NCBI GenBank assembly: GCA_007131895.1
Contig: SLPR01000267.1
Location: forward strand, 1-15,827
Length of the DNA: 15,827 bases
Direction of reading: 5' to 3'
DNA from: Bacteroidales bacterium
GTDB lineage: Bacteria > Bacteroidota > Bacteroidia > Bacteroidales > UBA7960
This document shows positions 8,315 through 14,977 of this stretch, piece by piece (within the stretch, counting starts at the first letter, position 1; every line of letters begins with the position of its first letter). The position numbers and the translations under genes are program-made. The notes beneath the pieces are model-generated. The model worked only from the letters and a program-made list of their open reading frames with translations, was not told the DNA's origin and ran no database searches.

Positions 8315-8965
8315 TTACATTTTTGCCAGAATTTTCTGATAATCCTCATCAATATCCAGTGCAGCAGTAGTATTCTGGATGATTATTCCTTCCCGTTCGG
8401 GAATATGGGTTTGAGTGAAATTCCAGATTACAGTAATTCCGGCGTTGATAGGCTCTTCTGCTGCCTGCAGTGCATTTTCAGGCGTAGAGGCAATCATAGC
8501 CATCTTCAGATGCATTTGCTTGACAAAGACAGGCAGCTTGTCCATGTTCTGGACTTTGATACCCGATATTACTTTACCCACTTTATCAGGATCTATATCA
8601 AAGGCAGCAACAATTCTTAATCCACTACCTGCAATGGTTTCGTTTCTTAGCAGAGAAGTCCCAAGCTTGCCTATCCCCACCAGCAAAGCCTCTTTAAACT
8701 CTCTTACACCCAGCAAGATATCTATACAATCAATCAGGGCATCCACCTCTACGATATCTTTTGCTGATTTATCATTCCAATGAGGACAATGAGAAAAATC
8801 CTCATATACCTTTTCAACAGCAACACCAAGAAACTCAGAAATCATGGATATAGTAAGATTATACTTTTGCTTGTACTTCCACAATCTTAACAAAGGCTGG
8901 TAAAGACGAAACCGCTGTATGGTTTCTTCGGGCAGGTTGAGATTATCGGGATTTTGTTTGCTCAT
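8315..8965 (-). CDS. Rex-like redox-sensing transcriptional regulator (divergent DNA-binding helix)
   Basis: 216 residues, the normal size for Rex, a dimeric repressor that leaves DNA when NADH binds. The N-terminus (PEETIQRFRLYQPLLRLW, then a winged-helix segment to about 65) matches the Rex opening IPEATIKRL-LYYRYL. A Rossmann domain follows: LLVGIGKLGTSLL with Gly97, Gly99 and Gly102, RIVAAFDIDPDKVG with Asp123 after the second strand as in Rex, GIKV, MAMIASTPENALQAAE, and a C-terminal INAGITVIWNFTQTHIP matching the Rex AGIKGIWNFAPVHL region. Odd: the recognition-helix signature (RKDLS..GE.G.RGVGY) is replaced by VYEDFSHCPHWNDKSAKD at about 53-70, which adds a His-Cys-Pro-His cluster. The ATG at 8963-8965 follows a clear promoter. 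Upstream gene of a probable two-gene unit with rtcB. Family call firm; whether it binds the classic Rex operator is uncertain. Confidence 0.85.
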   Translation of the reverse strand: MSKQNPDNLNLPEETIQRFRLYQPLLRLWKYKQKYNLTISMISEFLGVAVEKVYEDFSHCPHWNDKSAKDIVEVDALIDCIDILLGVREFKEALLVGIGKLGTSLLRNETIAGSGLRIVAAFDIDPDKVGKVISGIKVQNMDKLPVFVKQMHLKMAMIASTPENALQAAEEPINAGITVIWNFTQTHIPEREGIIIQNTTAALDIDEDYQKILAKM

Positions 8966-8999
8966 AGATTTTTTATTGGGTAAAAAATCCTTATTATTA

Positions 9000-9030
9000 C
9001 AAATTTAAGAACATTGTGATTACGCTCAAA
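9000..9030 (-). promoter_or_regulatory. Near-consensus Bacteroidota promoter of the Rex-like/rtcB unit
   Basis: On the minus strand, TTTG (9027-9030) and TAAATTTG (9000-9007) are separated by exactly 19 bases, a full match to TTTG-N19-TAnnTTTG. Initiation near 8993 would give a leader of about 28 bases before the ATG at 8965. No alternative promoter is visible before rtcB. Confidence 0.8.
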
Positions 9031-9033
9031 ATG
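9012..9033. promoter_or_regulatory. Rex-operator-like inverted repeat over the -33 element
   Basis: CATTGTGA (9012-9019), six bases, then TCAAAATG (9026-9033): the arms are complementary at 7 of 8 positions. The inner 18 bases (9014-9031) read TTGTGA-N6-TCAAAA, one base from the published Rex operator layout TTGTGA-N6-TCACAA. It covers the -33 element of the promoter, the expected position for repression. Function is inference. Confidence 0.5.
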
Positions 9034-9038
9034 TGTTT

Positions 9039-9080
9039 AAAAAAACCGGTAGTCATGACTTAGGGAATCAAGACTACCGG
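9039..9080 (-). terminator. Rho-independent terminator, minus strand
   Basis: A perfect 9-bp stem, CCGGTAGTC (9046-9054) with GACTACCGG (9072-9080), has a 17-base loop and is followed on the minus strand by seven T residues (A-tract 9039-9045). It would stop transcripts arriving from the CheB-CheR kinase gene, 366 bases upstream, directly before the Rex-like promoter. Confidence 0.65.
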
Positions 9081-9445
9081 AAACCAAAACCAAAAACACA
9101 CATGAAGAGAAGGGAATATTTGAAGAGTGTTGTTAAAAACAACTACAACCGAAAAAAGGTGATGAATAAATTCATCTTACTTCAAAAAACCTTTAACTTC
9201 GTAAAGAACATTATATCCGGTTGTGCCAAAGACATTTCAATTCTTGTGCCACAAACATTAAACCTCTGATTATCTGAATTCTGCAAAATACGCCTGTTTT
9301 TCAACATTAGCATTACCTGCAAAACCGTCATTATTCAGGACACTGTAGGTGTAATATTTCAGGACAGTGTCATTTTTAATTACACCTTAAAGTGTTTCTG
9401 GCTATACAAATACTTTTCTTTATAATCAAAGAATAAAATATAACT
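9081..9445. other. Intergenic stretch, no convincing gene
   Basis: This AT-rich stretch lies downstream of the kinase-fusion stop (9446-9448, minus strand). It contains a 55-codon plus-strand frame from ATG 9102 that I do not accept as a gene, and the interleaved inverted repeats at 9339-9387. Nothing else was recognised. Confidence 0.6.
9339..9387. repeat. Interleaved inverted repeats (pseudoknot-like order)
   Basis: Arm A GACACTGT (9339-9346) is complementary to ACAGTGTC (9364-9371), and arm B AGGTGTAAT (9347-9355) to ATTACACCT (9379-9387). The order A-B-A'-B' allows either a pseudoknot or two competing hairpins. A direct repeat TTCAGGACA (9334-9342 and 9358-9366) overlaps it. It lies about 60-107 bases after the kinase-fusion stop codon on the minus strand, so it may be part of that transcript's 3' end. 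Confidence 0.6.
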
Positions 9446-12400
9446 CTATCCCAGATATTTCTCAAGCATGTCATAAAGCTTCTTCCTTTTGAGCGGTTTG
9501 GTGAGATGCTCGTCAAACCCCATGTCTTCACCTTTTTGAATCTGATCGGGCATTGCATACGCGGACTGGGCAATAATGGGTATGTGGGGATTCTTTTTGC
9601 GTATTTCCCTGACTACCTCGAAGCCGTCTTTTCCTGGCATGCGGATATCCAGCAAAAGCATATCCACTGGTTCGCTGTTAAACAGCTCAAGCACTTTGTT
9701 CCCGTCATGGGCTATAAGCATTGTGATGCCCGTTTCCAGGAGCATATATTTTATCATCTCAAGGCTGTAGATATCATCCTCGGCAATTATGATTTTTTTT
9801 CCATCCAGCCGGGGAGTCTGGATTTCACCATTATTGGACCCACCTTCTCCTTCAGTGTCATTTTTTACCTTTACCTTTTTAAGGGGCAGGGTGAAGCAAA
9901 ATTTTGACCCCTCTCCCACTTCAGATTCCACCCACATTCTCCCTCCCAGCCTCTCTGCCAGTGCCCGTGCGATAGCCAATCCCAGTCCGGTACCTTTGAT
10001 CACGTTCCCTGATTTGTGCAATGTCTCATCCCCTTGCCGGAATCTCTCGAAAATTGCCTGGTGATATTCATCTTTTATCCCAGGGCCGGTATCACGAACG
10101 TAAAAGAGCACTTCCTTTTTCCCGGGTATTTCAATGCCAAGTTCGACAGAACCTTTATTCGTGTATTTGAAAGCATTGCTTAAAAGGTTGTTCAGTATCT
10201 GTTGCAGCCTGTGCTTGTCGGTGGCAAGGTACAAATCATCTGTACCTTCGGGCAGTTCAAGTTGAAAATCAATCGAGTCCTTGCTTTCGGCCGTATAACC
10301 CTCAAACTCCTCCTTTGTTTTTTCCATCAACCGCCTGATATTTACACCCGAAATTTTCACCGGCAACTCGCCTGCTTCCAGCCGTGAAATATCAACTATA
10401 TCACTTATAAGGTGCATGAGTTCTTTGCCTGAATTATTTATATTATCAACAAACTTCCGGGGTCTGTCGCCGCTGACTTCATCCCTTAGCATTTCGGCAA
10501 AACCAAGAATGGAATTAAGGGGAGTCCGAATCTCGTGCGACATGTTTTCCAGAAATAGTGTTTTAAGCTTATCAGCCTTCTCAGTGTCTTCCTTTGCCTT
10601 TTCCAGCTCCTTTTCCCGTTCTTTTATCCGGGATATGTCTCTTACAATATTGGAAAGTGCAATAATTTTTCCCTTATCATCCTTGATTGGCGATTTGGTT
10701 ACTGACACAGAAACCAGGGTGCCGTCCTTTCGTTTATGCAACGATTCCATGCCCTGCACTTTTTCACCCCTTTCCGCTTTTATAGCGATATCCTGAGTGG
10801 TCTTGTCATGAGGGTCAAAAAACAAATCTGTGTGGATTGACCCTATGGCTTCCTCCTCACTGTAGCCGTAAAGTTTGACAGCTCCATTGTTCCATGACAG
10901 AATCTTTCCCTCAGGCGATACGCTGAAGATGGCATCATCGGTTGATTCAACTATAGAGGCCAGGTGCATCTGGGCTTTCAGTTCCTTTTTTTCATGGGTA
11001 ATATCCTGCACAAAAGCGGCAATAAAACCCTCCTCGTGAGTAAAAAACAGAATTTTCAGGTATCTGTCAATCTCCCGGAAATATATCTCCTCATGGCATT
11101 CCTTTCCGGAAAGGACTTTTTTCAGCAATTTATCGCGGTAATCCTTTTGTTTGAACAGTTCGCCAAAGAGCTTATTATTGTTTTCGCCTGGGGCCGATTG
11201 TATCATCTCGTTGAACGCCCTGTTGGCTTCCACAAGTTTTAAATCATCAGGTATGCCTTTGTTGTTTTTTGTCACCTGGTAAAGGGCAAAGCCATGCTGT
11301 AATTGACTGAATAAATACATGTACTTTCTCAGCCGCTCTGCTTCCTCCTTAAGCTTCTGTACCTTGTTTCGTTCAGAGATATCGGTAAATGTGACAACCA
11401 CCCCGTCTATCCGATCGTCGATGGTCCGGTAGGGTGAAATGCGCATCCAGTATTGCCGGTCCCGGTCCGTAGAAATTTCTTTTTCCACAGGTTTGAGACT
11501 GTCCAGTACCTGCCTGACATCCTTCATCAGCTGCTCCTGGAGGAAGTTAATGCCGAAATCCTGTATCGGGCGCCCTGTGTCGGACTCCTGCAGGCAGACA
11601 ATTTCCTTTATCTGTGGGGAAAATCTTTTTACCCTGAGCTTTCTGTCAAGAAACAGGATGCCTATCTCGGTGCTTTGAAGGAAATTATTAAGATCGTTGT
11701 TGATATGGGTCACTTCTTCTATCTTGCGTTGCAGCTCGTTGTTTGAGGTTTCCAGCTCCTCATTAAGCGATTGCATCTCTTCTTTGGAAGTTTCCAGCTC
11801 TTCATTGGTGCTTTGCATCTCCTCGTTGGTGGACTGGGCCTCCTCGTTGGCCGACCTTAACTCCTGGTTGGCGGTCTCAAGCTCTTCTATAACGTTATTC
11901 AGGTATTCATGCGTCTTGTGCAGTTCCTGCTCCATCTGCCTGATATATTCATCCGCTCCCAGGGTCTTCTGCCGGTCATCTGCATCCTTTTCGCCGGCTT
12001 TGACCTGAACAGCCGCTGATGGTTTTAGAAATACAATCACCAGCTGGGACAGGTGAGAAGGTTTTTCCACCGGAGTCAGTATAATGTCAACAAATTCATC
12101 GCCGCCATTCACGCAAACTTTTATGTTTTTATATGTGACAGGGTCTTTTTCTCCGTTTATTTTACGCAAGGCGGCGGAAAGGGGTATTTTCAGTCCTTCC
12201 CTGGCCAGGTTTACAATATTCTGGTTGGGCTCGCCCACGTGAAACCTGAAATATTTATCGCACTGCCCCAGTGAATACTGTATCTCACCTTTCTTGTCGA
12301 TAAGCAGCATCGGGTTCATATACTCCTTTAATGCCTTGCTTTCCATGAATTCCCTTACTGGCATTTTCTTTCCTGCAAAAGCTTCTCGGGTGTCACCCTG

Positions 12401-13879
12401 CTGCAGATGCGGTTCATGGCCCCGGCTCTGCGACAGATAGTCCAGAATGGCTTTCCTGTTTTCCTTTTTACGGTATATGCGTGCCTTTGAATCTATGGTT
12501 TGGTAGAGTTCGCTTCTTCCCAAATGGGTCTCCGAGTTTCCCAGGAACAGGTGTCCGTCGCTTTTAAGGGCATAGTGAAAGGTGTTAAGCAGGTTCTTCT
12601 GTACACCGGGTTCCAGGTAGATAAGAAAATTGCGGCAGCTTATCAGATCAATCTTCGAATAGGGCGGATCCTTGATGGCGCTGTGCTGTGCAAAGGTTAC
12701 CATATCGCGGATTTCTTTATGCACCTGGTAAACGTCATCATTTTTTTTAAAATATTTATCCAGCAGATTATCCGGTATATCAGCCTTGATATTCTCCCTG
12801 TACTTCCCGGCACGGGCCACCTCTAAGGCACTATTGTCAACATCGGTTGCAAAAAACTGCATGTCCATCCTGATCTTTTTTGATGCCTGATACTCTTTTG
12901 CCAGGATGGCAATGGAGTATACCTCTTCTCCGCTGGCACAGGCGGGAACCCATATTCGTAAAGGATCATCGTTTTCCGCATCCATTAACACCGGCAGCAC
13001 CTTTTCCCGCAGGGCCCCGAAGGCTTCTCTGTTGCGGAAAAATGAAGTCACACCAATAAGGAATTCCTTAAAAAGATGACCGGTCTCACCCGGATCATTC
13101 TCCAGCAGGCTGAGATAGTCGCTGAGGCTTGATTTTTTTTGCAGCGCCATTCTTCTGCGGATGCGCCTGTGGATTGTAGTACTCTTGTACCCGGAAAAAT
13201 CATGGCCGGTATGGATATGAACCAGTCGTAATAACTTTGCCACCTGATCGCTGGTATTATCCTCAGAAAACGGCTGAATCTCCTTATGGCAGTTTCTTTG
13301 AAATTCAATCAGCAGAGCGGGCAGGTCGCCGGGACGGGCTACCTTGTCTACTATCCCCGTTTCAATGGCGTTGCGGGGCATGGCATTGAATCTTGTAGTC
13401 TCAGGATCCTGCACCATCACTATTCCTCCGGCATTTTTTATATCTCTTATGCCCAGCGAACCATCTGAGCCCGTACCACTGAGCAGAATGGCAGCTATTG
13501 TGTCCTTGCGGTCGGCTGCCAGAGAACGCAGAAAAATATCAATGGGCATGTGAAGGCCCTTCTGATTTTTACTGTATTTTTCCAGGTGGAATCTGTTGTC
13601 GGAAATGGTGGCATCATAACCCGAGGACAACACATAAACATGGCCTGGCTTCGGAGTGATACCCTCTTTTATGTCAACTACCTTAAGTGCTGTTTTTCTT
13701 TGAAGAATATCGCCAAGGATACTCTTGTAATCGGGCGAGAGGTGTTGTATCACAACGAAGATAAGCCCTTCCTGACGGGGAAGATTTGTGAAAAACTCTT
13801 CCATTGCCTTTATACCGTCGGCCGAAGCACCTATGCAAGTGATGATTTGATTTTGCTGGCTAATGTTTTTTTTTGCCAT
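9446..13879 (-). CDS. CheB-CheR-PAS hybrid histidine kinase with C-terminal receiver
   Basis: 1477 residues from ATG 13877-13879; a TTG extension to 13948 is rejected because it falls within the promoter and adds no conserved sequence. Domain order: CheB methylesterase 10-195, triad Ser19 (IGASADG), His46 (IQHLSPD), Asp139 (GTGSDG); CheR methyltransferase about 208-470, with TSFFRN and WVPACASGEEVYSIA as SAM-site motifs; a PAS-like segment 520-620; a heptad coiled coil about 645-730 built of repeated TNEE/LNEELET units; PAS-type domains about 730-835, 850-962 and 970-1083; HisKA with phospho-accepting His1115 (MSHEIRTP); HATPase with Asn1235, DTGPGI and GTGLGLAIA; receiver with Asp1368/1369, phospho-acceptor Asp1411 (LDIRMPGKDG) and Lys1461. 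The protein is cytosolic, with no membrane segment or signal peptide. All catalytic residues are present. CheB and CheR normally remove and add methyl groups on chemoreceptors, yet no chemoreceptor, cheA or cheW gene is nearby; in such fusions the Che parts may act as signal-input modules (inference). Confidence 0.95.
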   Translation of the reverse strand: MAKKNISQQNQIITCIGASADGIKAMEEFFTNLPRQEGLIFVVIQHLSPDYKSILGDILQRKTALKVVDIKEGITPKPGHVYVLSSGYDATISDNRFHLEKYSKNQKGLHMPIDIFLRSLAADRKDTIAAILLSGTGSDGSLGIRDIKNAGGIVMVQDPETTRFNAMPRNAIETGIVDKVARPGDLPALLIEFQRNCHKEIQPFSEDNTSDQVAKLLRLVHIHTGHDFSGYKSTTIHRRIRRRMALQKKSSLSDYLSLLENDPGETGHLFKEFLIGVTSFFRNREAFGALREKVLPVLMDAENDDPLRIWVPACASGEEVYSIAILAKEYQASKKIRMDMQFFATDVDNSALEVARAGKYRENIKADIPDNLLDKYFKKNDDVYQVHKEIRDMVTFAQHSAIKDPPYSKIDLISCRNFLIYLEPGVQKNLLNTFHYALKSDGHLFLGNSETHLGRSELYQTIDSKARIYRKKENRKAILDYLSQSRGHEPHLQQGDTREAFAGKKMPVREFMESKALKEYMNPMLLIDKKGEIQYSLGQCDKYFRFHVGEPNQNIVNLAREGLKIPLSAALRKINGEKDPVTYKNIKVCVNGGDEFVDIILTPVEKPSHLSQLVIVFLKPSAAVQVKAGEKDADDRQKTLGADEYIRQMEQELHKTHEYLNNVIEELETANQELRSANEEAQSTNEEMQSTNEELETSKEEMQSLNEELETSNNELQRKIEEVTHINNDLNNFLQSTEIGILFLDRKLRVKRFSPQIKEIVCLQESDTGRPIQDFGINFLQEQLMKDVRQVLDSLKPVEKEISTDRDRQYWMRISPYRTIDDRIDGVVVTFTDISERNKVQKLKEEAERLRKYMYLFSQLQHGFALYQVTKNNKGIPDDLKLVEANRAFNEMIQSAPGENNNKLFGELFKQKDYRDKLLKKVLSGKECHEEIYFREIDRYLKILFFTHEEGFIAAFVQDITHEKKELKAQMHLASIVESTDDAIFSVSPEGKILSWNNGAVKLYGYSEEEAIGSIHTDLFFDPHDKTTQDIAIKAERGEKVQGMESLHKRKDGTLVSVSVTKSPIKDDKGKIIALSNIVRDISRIKEREKELEKAKEDTEKADKLKTLFLENMSHEIRTPLNSILGFAEMLRDEVSGDRPRKFVDNINNSGKELMHLISDIVDISRLEAGELPVKISGVNIRRLMEKTKEEFEGYTAESKDSIDFQLELPEGTDDLYLATDKHRLQQILNNLLSNAFKYTNKGSVELGIEIPGKKEVLFYVRDTGPGIKDEYHQAIFERFRQGDETLHKSGNVIKGTGLGLAIARALAERLGGRMWVESEVGEGSKFCFTLPLKKVKVKNDTEGEGGSNNGEIQTPRLDGKKIIIAEDDIYSLEMIKYMLLETGITMLIAHDGNKVLELFNSEPVDMLLLDIRMPGKDGFEVVREIRKKNPHIPIIAQSAYAMPDQIQKGEDMGFDEHLTKPLKRKKLYDMLEKYLG

Positions 13880-13945
13880 ATGACTTATTGTTTGATTCTT
13901 TACTTCATTAACTCCATGCCAGCCAAATACCCTAGTTTGTGCAAG

Positions 13946-13977
13946 CAAATCTACTAAGCGTTTTGATGCATTCCCAA
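13946..13977 (-). promoter_or_regulatory. Candidate promoter of the CheB-CheR kinase gene
   Basis: On the minus strand TAGATTTG (13946-13953) fits TAnnTTTG, and TTG (13975-13977) lies 21 bases upstream. Initiation near 13939 would leave about 60 bases before the ATG at 13879 and would exclude the alternative TTG start at 13948. The -33 half is weak. Confidence 0.45.
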
Positions 13978-14006
13978 CAAATGCATAAATACTGAGTCCA
14001 CTCTAA

Positions 14007-14322
14007 AAAGTCAATTATCCACGAACCGGAGATCGACCAAGTCAATTGCACCAATTTACACAAATTCATAATATTGATAACCTGTCAATTAGAAAAATTG
14101 AAATTATCACGAATGACCAAAAACGGGTTTTCGAAGTAGACTCGATATTAGTCTGTACTTTTTGATTTAAGATCCAAATGCACTGAAAACATTTAATATA
14201 CTACCATCCTCAATTTTACTTTTTGTGTATTCATTTCTTGTTGGTTGGGCTTTGGGGAGTATTATAAAGTCAAATAACAGTAAAACGTGTCCGCAAGAAA
14301 ATCATTATTTTTTGTCTCTTTG
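14007..14322 (+). pseudogene. Possible frameshifted gene remnant
   Basis: Two neighbouring plus-strand frames without start codons read as protein-like. The first, 14007-14155, contains NIDNLSIRKIEIITNDQKRV then FEVDSILVCTF before a TGA. The second, 14171-14320, contains DPNALKTFNI followed by a hydrophobic stretch (ILLFVYSFLVGWALGSII) and ends at a TGA. The first piece is vaguely like the VDSVLVCTG strand of FAD-dependent oxidoreductases, but the second is membrane-like, so I cannot name a parent gene. AT-rich DNA can give such frames by chance. Confidence 0.25.
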
Positions 14323-14337
14323 ATGTTAAAACATCAA
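14320..14337. repeat. Short inverted repeat
   Basis: TTGATGTT (14320-14327) and AACATCAA (14330-14337) are perfectly complementary with two bases between them. It lies 14 bases before the next hairpin. No function is assigned. Confidence 0.5.
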
Positions 14338-14351
14338 TGACAAGGCTTTCG

Positions 14352-14367
14352 TCCCGAAGCATCGGGA
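14352..14367. repeat. Hairpin with 6-bp GC-rich arms
   Basis: TCCCGA and TCGGGA flank a 4-base AGCA loop. Compact hairpins of the CCCGA-AGCA-TCGGG kind are, as far as I recall, dispersed in intergenic DNA of Bacteroidota genomes, so this may be one copy of a small dispersed repeat; a genome-wide count would show it. Confidence 0.5.
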
Positions 14368-14922
14368 TTGTATTCAAGGAGTCCCCGAATATAGGCAAAA
14401 TGTACAATATAGCCAAACAAAACCCATGCGGGATTCAGTAAGATTTTTAACAGCAGGGTATTCATAAATAAAGTTTGAGATACTTTCAGGGAGACACTAA
14501 TTATCCGGGAGATAAACCTTTCAGCTCTTCAACGATAGTGGCCGGACGAGCTATAAGTAGTCTGGCTACAATGCAGAACGCAGTGGGCAGGTCGCCCGGA
14601 GGACCGGAGGTATTAGCCTGCGGATTTCAGCGTTGTGCAATTATGGCGCATGCAGGATATCCAAGGGACAGGGAGGGTCAGATGGTTCGGAGATCAATCA
14701 GGTATTAATTCTTTCTTCACAATAAAACAGCGATCTGCCGACATCGATTTTGGCAAACATCACAGAAAGCATTTCATAAACAGCCGAAAAAACAGACCAT
14801 CCAACGAGGACATTTTTTGCCTTGTTTACAACGTTGATTTTATGCAAAGCAGCCGATTGCGGGCTGCGTCTGCCGGTCTCGTCCGAGCAGGATTCACCGC
14901 TGCAAAAGCCCACGCGGAGCAG

Positions 14923-14938
14923 TCCCGCAATTGCGGGA
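14923..14938. repeat. Perfect 16-bp palindrome
   Basis: TCCCGCAATTGCGGGA is fully self-complementary with no spacer. It sits in a GC-rich patch 40 bases beyond the stop codon of the last gene (minus strand). It could act as part of that gene's transcription end or as a repeat-unit core; it has no T-tract next to it. Confidence 0.6.
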
Positions 14939-14977
14939 TTGGCTATACCATGTTGCGGGTAGGTTTTTAATTTATCC

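Larger units (their letters stand above)
13954..14977. other. 1-kb region without a convincing gene
   Basis: This region lies between the promoter of the kinase fusion and the end of the last gene. The first part (to about 14470) is AT-rich (16 G+C in 60 at 14041-14100, 20 in 60 at 14221-14280) and holds possible gene debris and two hairpins. The second part holds GC-rich patches (37 G+C in 60 at both 14581-14640 and 14881-14940). Plus-strand frames at 14475-14708 and 14635-14970 and a minus-strand frame at 14698-14913 are open but overlap and match nothing I know. Confidence 0.5.

Noticed and set aside
9102..9269. 55-codon plus-strand frame starting with ATG, Lys-rich
   Set aside because: It resembles no family, lacks a promoter or ribosome site, sits in an AT-rich gap between a minus-strand terminator and inverted repeats, and shows no domain-like pattern.
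13880..13948. TTG-initiated extension of the CheB-CheR kinase
   Set aside because: The start codon overlaps the candidate -7 element at 13946-13953, and the added residues precede the conserved CheB start without similarity to the family.
13550..13957. 135-codon plus-strand frame opposite the start of the kinase fusion
   Set aside because: It lies antisense to intact CheB sequence and the gene's promoter; no family resemblance.
14480..14960. Group II intron, retron or diversity-generating element
   Set aside because: No reverse transcriptase coding sequence is present, and I could not find an intron domain V signature or a template/variable repeat pair.
14475..14970. Overlapping plus-strand frames and a minus-strand frame (14698-14913) considered as small genes
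   Set aside because: Several frames on both strands are open at once in the GC-rich patches, a sign of composition rather than coding; none has a promoter, clear start context or known motif.
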